From Actinobacteria bacterium HGW-Actinobacteria-4 (GTDB lineage Bacteria > Actinomycetota > Actinomycetes > Actinomycetales > Demequinaceae): a stretch of 64,000 bases of DNA. The stretch is from the NCBI GenBank assembly GCA_002841315.1, contig PHEW01000001.1, forward strand, positions 484,853-548,852, read 5' to 3'. The notes beneath the pieces were generated by a model. The model saw nothing but the letters and a program-made list of their open reading frames with translations, was not told where the DNA came from and searched no databases. Below are positions 15,473 to 21,711 of this stretch, piece by piece. A program made the translations under genes and the position numbers. How positions within the stretch are numbered: position 1 is the stretch's first letter; every line of letters starts with the position of its first letter.

Positions 15473-16228
15473 ATGAGTGATGGAGTCTTTGACGCCGAGG
15501 TCGCAAGTGGTTGCGACCGCGACGTGGAGTACATGTACGCGCCCGAAGTTCTCAGACCCACGGTTGACTTCCTTGAGGCGTGCGCCGCGGGCTATCGCGC
15601 GCTCGAGTTTGCGGTGGGCACCGGCCGCGTCGCCCGCGCGCTGAGTGAGCGCGGAGTCAATGTCGTGGGGATCGAGCTGTCAGCGTCGACGGTCGACCAA
15701 TTGCGTGCGAAACCCGGAGCAGATCAGGTCCCCGTGACGGTGGGCGACATGACCACCACCCGAGTGGAAGGCGAGTTCGGGCTCGTGTATCTGGTGTTCA
15801 ATACGATCGGCAATCTCCTCACCCAAGATCAGCAGGTCGAGTGCTTCCGCAACGCTGCCGCACATCTGGCTGAGGGCGGCCTGTTTGTCATCGAGCTCGA
15901 GGTGCCGCAGCTACGCAAGCTTCCAGTTGGCGAAAGATTTGTGGCCTTCAAGGTAGACGGTGGGTACGCGGGCATCGACGAGTACGACGTCGTGTACCAG
16001 CAACTCACCTCGCACCATTACAACGTTGAGGCCGACGGTAGCGGCAGGCTCTTCGCGACTCCGCAACGCTACGTGTGGCCTTCGGAACTCGACCTCATGG
16101 CCCGCCTCGCGGGCATGAGGTTGCGCGAGCGGTGGGCGGACTTCCAACGCAACCCGTTCACTGCAGAGTCCACCTCCCATGTGTCGGTGTGGGAGAAGAA
16201 CGAGTCAAGCGCGTGGGCCACGGCGTGA
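15473..16228 (+). CDS. SAM-dependent class I methyltransferase
   Basis: A 251-residue methyltransferase. Motif I is LEFAVGTGRVARALSERG (the usual E-x-G-x-G-x-G form with A in place of the first G), the acidic end of strand 2 is VGIELS, and the post-I region reads VGDMTT. The rest follows the Methyltransf_25/11 pattern without a recognisable substrate domain. TACTGT lies 6 nt before the ATG, so translation probably starts at a leaderless transcript. It points away from the first aldo/keto reductase and shares the intergenic region with its MerR promoter, though no operator half-site is clearly aimed at it. Substrate unknown. Confidence 0.8.
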   Translation: MSDGVFDAEVASGCDRDVEYMYAPEVLRPTVDFLEACAAGYRALEFAVGTGRVARALSERGVNVVGIELSASTVDQLRAKPGADQVPVTVGDMTTTRVEGEFGLVYLVFNTIGNLLTQDQQVECFRNAAAHLAEGGLFVIELEVPQLRKLPVGERFVAFKVDGGYAGIDEYDVVYQQLTSHHYNVEADGSGRLFATPQRYVWPSELDLMARLAGMRLRERWADFQRNPFTAESTSHVSVWEKNESSAWATA

Positions 16229-16289
16229 GTATGACGTGGCGCTGCACTTCCGAGAGTGACGGCCCGGCAGTGGTGCCGAAAACCTGCGC

Positions 16290-16320
16290 TTGACTCTGCC
16301 CCAGGGGAAGGCTTCACGAT
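16290..16320 (+). promoter_or_regulatory. MerR-type promoter of the GyrI-like MerR gene
   Basis: TTGACT (16290-16295), 19-bp spacer containing CTGCCCCAGGGGAAG, and CACGAT (16315-16320), followed by 7 nt and the ATG at 16328. The 19-bp spacing with a dyad in it indicates autoregulation by the MerR protein encoded directly downstream. The dyad sequence differs from that of the aldo/keto reductase promoters. Confidence 0.6.
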
Positions 16321-16327
16321 GGTCAGC

Positions 16328-17167
16328 ATGGAAGAAGAAGCCCTCATCAGCATCGGCCGATTCGCCGCGCTTACCAAGCTCAGTCACAAGGCTCTGCGAC
16401 TGTACGACCACAACGGACTCCTTCCTGCCGCCTATACAGATTCTGCAAGCGGCTACCGCTACTACACCGACGATCAGCGCCATCGTGCGGCCCTGATTGG
16501 CGTCATGCGCAAGATGGAGATACCGCTTGCCACCATCGAGGCGATCCTCGACACCACCACACCGGAGGATGCCGTATCCGAGTTCAGCGCCTGGTGGGAG
16601 CACCAGCAGCGTGCGTTCGCGGGCCGCAAAGGGCTTGCGGAATACGTCACCACCCGCCTGTCTCACGAAGGGACCCCAACCATGAAAGTCCACACCCGAG
16701 TCGTTCCCGAGCGCACCTTCGCCTTCGTATCGAAGGAGGTGTACCAGGCCGAACTGGACGAGTTTGTCATGGCCAGCTTCGCCAAGCTCTTCGATCACCT
16801 CACCGCCCATGGACTGCGCCCTGCCCACACCAGTCCCGAGGACCCGACTTACTTGATATTCCACGGGCAGGTCACACCGGATGAGTCGGCGATCGTAGAC
16901 GTCTGCGTGCCGTTCAACGGCATGGTGCCGCCCGGCGTTGATATTGCCATTCGTCTAGAACCGGAGCATCATGAGGCCTACACCCCCATCGCGAAGCGCG
17001 ACGCCGAGTATCCACAGCTCCTGCACGCGTACGACGCGGTCGCCGAGTGGGTGCATGCCCATGGTGAGCCCACTCTTCCGGCCCGCGAGGTATTCGTCAC
17101 CGACTTCATGGCCGCAGGTCCAGACGACCACGTGTTTGACGTGGCCTTCCCGTATCAGCCTCGATAG
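16328..17167 (+). CDS. MerR-family regulator with GyrI-like effector domain
   Basis: A 279-residue regulator. The winged-helix part starts ISIGRFAALTKLSHKALRLYDHNGLL and continues YRYYTDDQRHRAALIGVMRKMEIPL, a BltR/TipA-type MerR domain, then a short coiled linker (WWEHQQRAFAGRKGL). The C-terminal ~150 residues resemble GyrI-like small-molecule binding domains (VHTRVVPERTFAFVSKEV; LEPEHHEAYTPIAK). Such proteins sense drugs or hydrophobic ligands. I chose ATG 16328 rather than 16319 because the MerR-type promoter ends exactly 7 nt before it, matching the leaderless layout of other genes here. No dedicated efflux gene is adjacent, so the target beyond its own promoter is unknown. Confidence 0.8.
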   Translation: MEEEALISIGRFAALTKLSHKALRLYDHNGLLPAAYTDSASGYRYYTDDQRHRAALIGVMRKMEIPLATIEAILDTTTPEDAVSEFSAWWEHQQRAFAGRKGLAEYVTTRLSHEGTPTMKVHTRVVPERTFAFVSKEVYQAELDEFVMASFAKLFDHLTAHGLRPAHTSPEDPTYLIFHGQVTPDESAIVDVCVPFNGMVPPGVDIAIRLEPEHHEAYTPIAKRDAEYPQLLHAYDAVAEWVHAHGEPTLPAREVFVTDFMAAGPDDHVFDVAFPYQPR

Positions 17168-17176
17168 CGTGGCGGA

Positions 17177-17206
17177 ACGCCGATGCCGTGGTGACGGCAC
17201 CGGCGT
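17177..17206. terminator. Bidirectional stem-loop between converging genes
   Basis: Two 13-nt arms (17177-17189 and 17194-17206) pair with one A-C mismatch around a GGTG loop. It sits between the stops of the MerR gene and the second aldo/keto reductase and could end both transcripts. Confidence 0.65.
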
Positions 17207-17218
17207 CTTCGCCTCGCG

Positions 17219-18274
17219 CTACGCCCCGGCCGTGTCCAGCTCCTCAAGCTGCTCGGAGGTAAGCGACACGTCGAGCGCCTCGACAGCTTCGAGGTACTGG
17301 TCGAACGTGCGCGGTCCAATGAGAGGCAGCACTCGAGGCGACTGTGCAGCCATGAGCCACGCGAGCACCACCTGGTTGCCCGTCGCACCCGTCGCCTTGG
17401 CGATTTTGTCGACGGCAGCCAATCGGGCATCGGCGTCAGGGCCCTTGTAGGGATCCATCGCCCAGTAGCCTCCTGATCGCTTGGACTTGTCGGAGAACAG
17501 GCCTTTGAGCACCGGCGAATACGCCACGAGCTGCAGGTCAGGGTAATTCTCGAGATAGTCGAGCTGCTCGTCGCTCACGATCGAGTTGTGACGCAGCCCT
17601 GCACGCCGGTTCAGGTATGAGTGCTGCTGCTGGAGCGCCGCGGGTTGAGGCCAGCCGTTTGCCTTCGCCACCGCGCGGATCTGGGCGAGCCGCCAGGTGG
17701 TGACGTTGGACCAGCCATAGGCGCCGATGCTGCCCTCAGCTACGAACGAGGCGAAGGTTCCCACTGATTCAGTGAGCGGGGTCTTCCGGTCATCCACATG
17801 GTTGTAGTAGAGGTCAATGTGGTCCACGCCTAGGCGTTCGAGGGACCCAGCGAGGGACTCGCGGAGCACCGTTGGTGACGCGCCCACAAAGTGCGACGCG
17901 ATCACCGACCAGTCCCTTTGCTTGTCGCCGTCCCACACCGCGTCGATGTCGTCGATCAGCGCGGTGCCCTTAGTGGCGAGGTAGACCGCATCGCGAGTGC
18001 CGGCATCGGCGAACCAGCGTCCCAGGAGAGACTCGCCGTGGCCGCCGTACTCGCCGCGAACGTCCCACCAGGAGTAGCAGTCGGCGGTGTCGATCATGCC
18101 CCGGGCCTGCGTGCCGTCGGGCGCTTGGTAGCGAGGCGTCACCTCGGTAATGAAGTGATCGAGGATGCGGCGGGCCTCATCCTCGGGAGTCTGGGTGCCA
18201 AAGTTCATGGCGCCCAGCGCGATGGGGGTCAGGTGGTTCTCTGTGGTTCCGAGTCGGAATGCAGTGTTAGTCAT
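17219..18274 (-). CDS. Aldo/keto reductase (second MerR-regulated copy)
   Basis: A 351-residue aldo/keto reductase. Tetrad residues are visible in MIDTADCYSWW (Asp, Tyr), YLATKGT (Lys) and LYYNHVDD (His); VLPLIGPRTFDQYLEAVEAL is the cofactor-binding end. It is only moderately like the first copy, so this is not a recent duplication. The start MTNTAFRLG is set by a MerR-type promoter whose TAGCGT hexamer ends 7 nt before the ATG. The longer open frame upstream overlaps the divergent MerR gene and was rejected. The divergent arrangement with that MerR gene is a classic regulator-target pair. Confidence 0.85.
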   Translation of the reverse strand: MTNTAFRLGTTENHLTPIALGAMNFGTQTPEDEARRILDHFITEVTPRYQAPDGTQARGMIDTADCYSWWDVRGEYGGHGESLLGRWFADAGTRDAVYLATKGTALIDDIDAVWDGDKQRDWSVIASHFVGASPTVLRESLAGSLERLGVDHIDLYYNHVDDRKTPLTESVGTFASFVAEGSIGAYGWSNVTTWRLAQIRAVAKANGWPQPAALQQQHSYLNRRAGLRHNSIVSDEQLDYLENYPDLQLVAYSPVLKGLFSDKSKRSGGYWAMDPYKGPDADARLAAVDKIAKATGATGNQVVLAWLMAAQSPRVLPLIGPRTFDQYLEAVEALDVSLTSEQLEELDTAGA

Positions 18275-18281
18275 ATGGCCG

Positions 18282-18312
18282 ACGCTAGAAGTTGAAGCGT
18301 GCTCGAAGTCAA
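18282..18312 (-). promoter_or_regulatory. MerR-type promoter of second aldo/keto reductase
   Basis: Minus strand: TTGACT (18312-18307), 19-bp spacer with an imperfect dyad (TCGAGCACGCTTCAA), TAGCGT (18287-18282), 7 nt, ATG. The -35, the -10 and the spacing are identical to those of the first reductase; the central dyad is less perfect. Confidence 0.7.
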
Positions 18313-18339
18313 GCGGCGTGTCGAGATTGGTCTGAGGCC

Positions 18340-18370
18340 TTGACTTAGAGTGCACTCGAAGAGTTACCGT
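18340..18370 (+). promoter_or_regulatory. MerR-type autoregulated promoter
   Basis: TTGACT (18340-18345), 19-bp spacer holding AGAGTGCACTC, TACCGT (18365-18370), then 6 nt to the ATG of the MerR gene. GAGTGCACTCGAAG is shared exactly with the operator of the first aldo/keto reductase. Confidence 0.7.
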
Positions 18371-18376
18371 GAGCGC

Positions 18377-18793
18377 ATGACCGAGCTCACCATTGACCAG
18401 GCTGCCGAGCGCATGGGCATCTCGAAGCACACGCTTCGGTACTACGAGCGCGAGGGATTGTTGCCCGAGATCGCCAAGGGCGCCAACGGCCACCGTCGGT
18501 ATACCGAGGAAGATCTGGGTTGGGTTAAGTTCCTCCAGCTGTTGCGGGGTACGGGGATGCCCATCCGCGAGATGAAGCACTTTGTATCGCTCACCTGGGC
18601 AGGCGACCACACCATTGCCGAGCGGGTCGAGGTACTTGAGCGGTACCGGGTGGCGCTCGCTGCGCGCATGGAGGCGGACCGCGAACACATGCAGTTCCTC
18701 AACCACAAGATTGACTACTACTCCGGGGTGCTGGAGCTGGAGAACGCTACGCCCGATGCTGTGGCTGGCGAGCGCGCCGAGGCTCGGCTCTAG
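18377..18793 (+). CDS. MerR-family regulator, AdhR/NmlR-like (local reductase regulon)
   Basis: A 138-residue single-domain MerR regulator. It starts LTIDQAAERMGISKHTLRYYEREGLL, then HRRYTEEDLGWVKFLQLLRGTGMPI, then a long dimerisation helix (ERVEVLERYRVALAARMEADREHM) and a short tail with no metal-binding Cys. This is the form seen in AdhR/NmlR-type sensors of aldehydes and other electrophiles, although those often keep one Cys, which is absent here. It is divergent from one aldo/keto reductase, and the same operator core lies before the other one 3 kb away. Its own promoter has the same 19-bp architecture, so autoregulation is likely. Confidence 0.8.
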   Translation: MTELTIDQAAERMGISKHTLRYYEREGLLPEIAKGANGHRRYTEEDLGWVKFLQLLRGTGMPIREMKHFVSLTWAGDHTIAERVEVLERYRVALAARMEADREHMQFLNHKIDYYSGVLELENATPDAVAGERAEARL

Positions 18794-18797
18794 GGCC

Positions 18798-18861
18798 TCA
18801 AACCGACCATGAACGCCACATAGGAGTCAGCGAACTCTTCAAACCGACCATGAACGCCACA
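18798..18861. repeat. 23-bp direct repeat, two copies
   Basis: The 23 bases starting TCAAACCGACCATGAACG occur at 18798-18820 and again at 18839-18861, exactly alike, with 18 nt between them. They lie between the MerR and ArsR genes. The arms contain no clear dyad. Two copies are too few for a CRISPR; they could be tandem regulator sites or a remnant of a repeat family. Confidence 0.7.
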
Positions 18862-18912
18862 ATCGGCGATGGCAGTGGGTGCACGGAGCGCGCGCGGTTG
18901 GCGGTACTCCGC

Positions 18913-18960
18913 TTGACAGCTGCACTAGCCTATCGTAATCTACAACCAAATGGTTGTAGA
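18913..18960 (+). promoter_or_regulatory. Promoter and operator of ArsR/SRPBCC operon
   Basis: TTGACA (18913-18918), 17-bp spacer, TAATCT (18936-18941), then 8 nt to the ATG, so the transcript is probably leaderless. A perfect 10-bp inverted repeat, TCTACAACCA / TGGTTGTAGA with AA between (18939-18960), covers the end of the -10 hexamer and the start codon, a position that would block transcription when an ArsR dimer binds. Confidence 0.8.
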
Positions 18961-19291
18961 TACTGAACTCAGCGATGCCCAGGTGGACCGGATCTTCCGG
19001 GCCTTGGCCGATTCCACGCGCCGCGACATCGTCACGCGCGTCCTCACGGGGGAGCAGTCGGTGACTGCGCTCGCGACTCATTACGACATGTCCTTTGCGG
19101 CCGTCCAGAAGCACGTGGCTGTGTTGGAAGGAGCGGGCCTTGTGACCAAGCACCCGCATGGCCGCGAACGCATGGTCCGCGGCGACGTCACCGCGATCCG
19201 CAAGGCCCAAGTCCTGCTGGAACGCTACGAACAACTCTGGCGATCGCGCATCGAGCGACTCGACGCATTGCTCGCAGAAGACCCCCACTAG
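18950..19291 (+). CDS. ArsR-family (metal-independent) transcriptional repressor
   Basis: A 113-residue winged-helix protein: DRIFRALADSTRRDIVTRVL (helices 1-2), VTALATHYDMSFAAVQKHVAVLEGAGLV (helix-turn-helix), HGRERMVRG (wing). There are no Cys or His metal sites, as in the ArsR proteins paired with SRPBCC/AHSA1 genes. The ATG lies inside its own operator, so it almost certainly represses itself and the next gene, 24 nt downstream. The inducer is unknown. Confidence 0.85.
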   Translation: MVVDTELSDAQVDRIFRALADSTRRDIVTRVLTGEQSVTALATHYDMSFAAVQKHVAVLEGAGLVTKHPHGRERMVRGDVTAIRKAQVLLERYEQLWRSRIERLDALLAEDPH

Positions 19292-19315
19292 TCTCCGAAC
19301 CCGAAAGGTCCCGCC

Positions 19316-20293
19316 ATGCCCGTCACCTCCTTCAACACCGATGCCGACGCCCTCACCATGACCGTGGTCGCGGAGTTCTCGGCTCCCGTTGCACGCCTGT
19401 GGAACGTTTACGCTGACCCGCGCCAGATTGAGCGGTTCTGGGGCCCTGTGGACTATCCGGCGACATTTACGCGCCACGACTTTGCCGTGGGTGGCCAATC
19501 GCACTACTACATGACCGGGCCGGACGGCGATCAGTTCCACGGGCTGTGGGAGTACCTGGAGATCGAACCGCATGCGCGCGTCGTGGTGCTCGACAAGTTC
19601 GCGACATCCGCTGGCGTGGAGAACTCCGAGATCCCCGCACTTCACATGACGTTGACCTTCGAGGCAACAGAAGGAGGCTCGCGTCTCACGACCTTGACGA
19701 AGTTCGCCTCGCTCGAGGCGCTCGAGCAGATAGTCGAGATGGGTGCTGTTGAAGGCACCGAGTCTGCGATGAGCCAGCTCGACGACGTCCTCGCGGACCT
19801 CGCGAGCTTCGCCGCTGACCGCAGCGTTGAGGCACAAATCCTGAGCGACACCCAAGTGCGCGTGAGCCGCGTGATCCGGGGCACGGTCGAACAAGTGTGG
19901 GAGGCGCACCACAACGCAGATCTCATGAAGAAGTGGTTGCTAGGCCCCGACGGCTGGGAGATGACCGTGTGCGAGATCGCCACGGAGGTGGGAGGCGCGT
20001 ACCGCTACGCATGGGCGATGGTGGGCAGCTCCGAAGTCGGGTTCGGGTTCGACGGCGAACTGCTCGAGAGCGCGCCGCCGTACCGCGAGGTGACCAGCGA
20101 GCACATGACCGGAACTGACTACCCTGGCACCACCAACGAGATGACGCTCACGCCGGTCGAGGGCGGCACGTTGCTGTCTCTGGTGATTACCTACGCCAAC
20201 TCCGAGGCCCGCGACGCGGTGCTCGCCACCGGGATGACCGACGGCATGGAGACCTCGTACGCGCGACTCGAGTCGCAGCTAGCGGCGGTCTAG
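19316..20293 (+). CDS. Two-domain SRPBCC (AHSA1-like) protein
   Basis: A 325-residue protein built of two tandem START-like AHSA1 domains: residues ~10-155 (VVAEFSAPVARLWNVYADPRQIERFWGP) and ~180-320 (VSRVIRGTVEQVWEAHHNADLMKKWLLGP). Each has the W-x-x-x-T/A-D-P-x-x-x-x-x-W-type first helix of the family. Such domains form deep hydrophobic pockets and often bind lipophilic ligands. Most ArsR-linked genes of this type encode one domain; the double form is also widespread. It follows the ArsR gene closely and has an AAAGG ribosome-binding site. Ligand and reaction, if any, are unknown. Confidence 0.8.
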   Translation: MPVTSFNTDADALTMTVVAEFSAPVARLWNVYADPRQIERFWGPVDYPATFTRHDFAVGGQSHYYMTGPDGDQFHGLWEYLEIEPHARVVVLDKFATSAGVENSEIPALHMTLTFEATEGGSRLTTLTKFASLEALEQIVEMGAVEGTESAMSQLDDVLADLASFAADRSVEAQILSDTQVRVSRVIRGTVEQVWEAHHNADLMKKWLLGPDGWEMTVCEIATEVGGAYRYAWAMVGSSEVGFGFDGELLESAPPYREVTSEHMTGTDYPGTTNEMTLTPVEGGTLLSLVITYANSEARDAVLATGMTDGMETSYARLESQLAAV

Positions 20294-20398
20294 TCTTGCG
20301 TGGCTCGCAACGACCGATGAGTGGTAGGCGACTGTGGCCAGTGCAGAGGTCGCCCTAGGCGTGGAGGTGGCGAGTGCATCGTCCCCTAGCCTGGAGAC

Positions 20399-21223
20399 GT
20401 GAAACTCATTGCCTCCGACATCGACGGCACGCTGCTCCCGCATGGCGGCGAGATCTCCCACCGAACGGCTGCGACCCTTCAGGCGGTGGTGACCGCGGGC
20501 ATACCGTTGGTGCTCGTGACCGCGCGTCCGCCGCGCTGGATGAGTGTCATTGTGGATGCACTGGGGCACCAAGGGGAGGCGATCGTTGCAAACGGCGCTG
20601 CGGTCATGAACTTCGAGACCGGCGAGGTCTACGAGCAGACCACCATCACTGCCGAGGACGTGCTTGCGGTGGCCGACATCTTGCGTCGCGAGTTGCCCGG
20701 CGTCACGATTGCGGTGGAGTCCGCGCTTGGCATGTCGATCGAGGAGGGCGGCTGGCCGCACGCAGCCTTGCTGAATCCGTTTGAGTCCGGCGCGTTCGAA
20801 TCGCTCGAGGCTGTGACCGGTGGACATGCCTTCAAGATCCTCGCGCGCGTTGAGGGTCACGGTGGTGCGGACGCCATGATCGAGCGCGTCCTGCCATTGC
20901 TGAGAGGCCTTGTCGAACCATCCCATAGCGCCGTGGACGACTCCCTACTCGAGTTCTCTCCGGTGGGTGTATCCAAGGCCTCCGCGCTCGAGCGGTTTGC
21001 GGCGCGCACCGGCTTGACGGCCGCAGACGTTATTGCGTTCGGTGACGCCCCCAACGACATTCCGATGCTTGCGTGGGCAGGGAGGTCCTACGCCATGGGC
21101 GATGGTCACCCAGCGGCAAAGGCCGTCGCGACGCACCTTGCCGCGCCCGCGGCCGACGATGGCGTGGCGCGCGTGTTGGAGGAGCTGTTCGACCTGGCGG
21201 AGCCGAGCCTGTCCCTCCGCTAA
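20399..21223 (+). CDS. HAD-superfamily hydrolase, Cof type
   Basis: A 274-residue HAD phosphatase. Motif I is SDIDGTLL, motif II LVTARPP, motif III Lys in GVSKASAL, and motif IV FGDAPNDIPML. The large C2B-type cap between motifs II and III marks the Cof/YbiV branch, which removes phosphate from sugar phosphates or flavin-type nucleotides. GTG is the start; TAGCCT lies 6 nt before it, so a leaderless transcript is likely, although a GGAG sequence is also near. It stands alone between the SRPBCC operon and the FKBP gene. Confidence 0.85.
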   Translation: MKLIASDIDGTLLPHGGEISHRTAATLQAVVTAGIPLVLVTARPPRWMSVIVDALGHQGEAIVANGAAVMNFETGEVYEQTTITAEDVLAVADILRRELPGVTIAVESALGMSIEEGGWPHAALLNPFESGAFESLEAVTGGHAFKILARVEGHGGADAMIERVLPLLRGLVEPSHSAVDDSLLEFSPVGVSKASALERFAARTGLTAADVIAFGDAPNDIPMLAWAGRSYAMGDGHPAAKAVATHLAAPAADDGVARVLEELFDLAEPSLSLR

Positions 21224-21292
21224 ACGCTGGTCACGAGCTCCCCTGCGACACGGCCGTTAGGCTAGGTGGAAACCGCAACCCAAGGAGCCCCC

Positions 21293-21694
21293 ATGAGTAA
21301 TCCCACCCTGCCTCGGATCACGCGCATCGCGAGCGGTGCACCAGCCGTTGACTTCAGTGGCGCGCAGATGCCCGACGGCTTGGTGGTGGAGGTGCTTGAG
21401 GCCGGGGACGGCGCTGTGGTGACGGAGGGTCAATCGATCACGGTCCACTACACCGGGTGGTTGTGGGACGGCGCGCAGTTCGACTCTTCGTGGGACCGCG
21501 GCGAGTCCATCTCCTTTGTGATCGCTCGTGGCTCGCTCATCGATGGTTGGGTCGACGGCCTAGTGGGTCAGCCCGTGGGCTCCAAGGTGTTGCTCGTGGT
21601 GCCGCCGGCGAGCGGGTACGGCGATCGCGCAACGGGGCCGATTCCTGCTGGTTCAACGTTGGTCTTTGCGGTGGACCTGATAGCGGCACGTTAG
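21293..21694 (+). CDS. FKBP-type peptidyl-prolyl isomerase
   Basis: A 133-residue single-domain FKBP. Visible motifs: VHYTGWLWDGAQFDSSWDRG, then F-V-I-A-R-G-S-L-I-D-G-W-V-D-G-L and LLVVPPASGYGDRA, ending STLVFAVDLIA. Active-site aromatic and acidic residues (Y, F, D, W) are in place. There is no signal peptide, so it is cytosolic. An AAGGAG site lies 6 nt before the ATG. It is presumably a folding helper that speeds prolyl cis-trans isomerisation. Confidence 0.9.
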   Translation: MSNPTLPRITRIASGAPAVDFSGAQMPDGLVVEVLEAGDGAVVTEGQSITVHYTGWLWDGAQFDSSWDRGESISFVIARGSLIDGWVDGLVGQPVGSKVLLVVPPASGYGDRATGPIPAGSTLVFAVDLIAAR

Positions 21695-21711
21695 CTCGCG
21701 ATCGCGTCGAT

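Noticed and set aside
18275..18706. Extension of the second aldo/keto reductase to 495 residues
   Set aside because: It would run antisense through the MerR gene and across a convincing promoter; the family begins at the ATG 18274.
18798..18861. CRISPR-like repeat pair
   Set aside because: Only two copies, one 18-nt interval, no cas genes.
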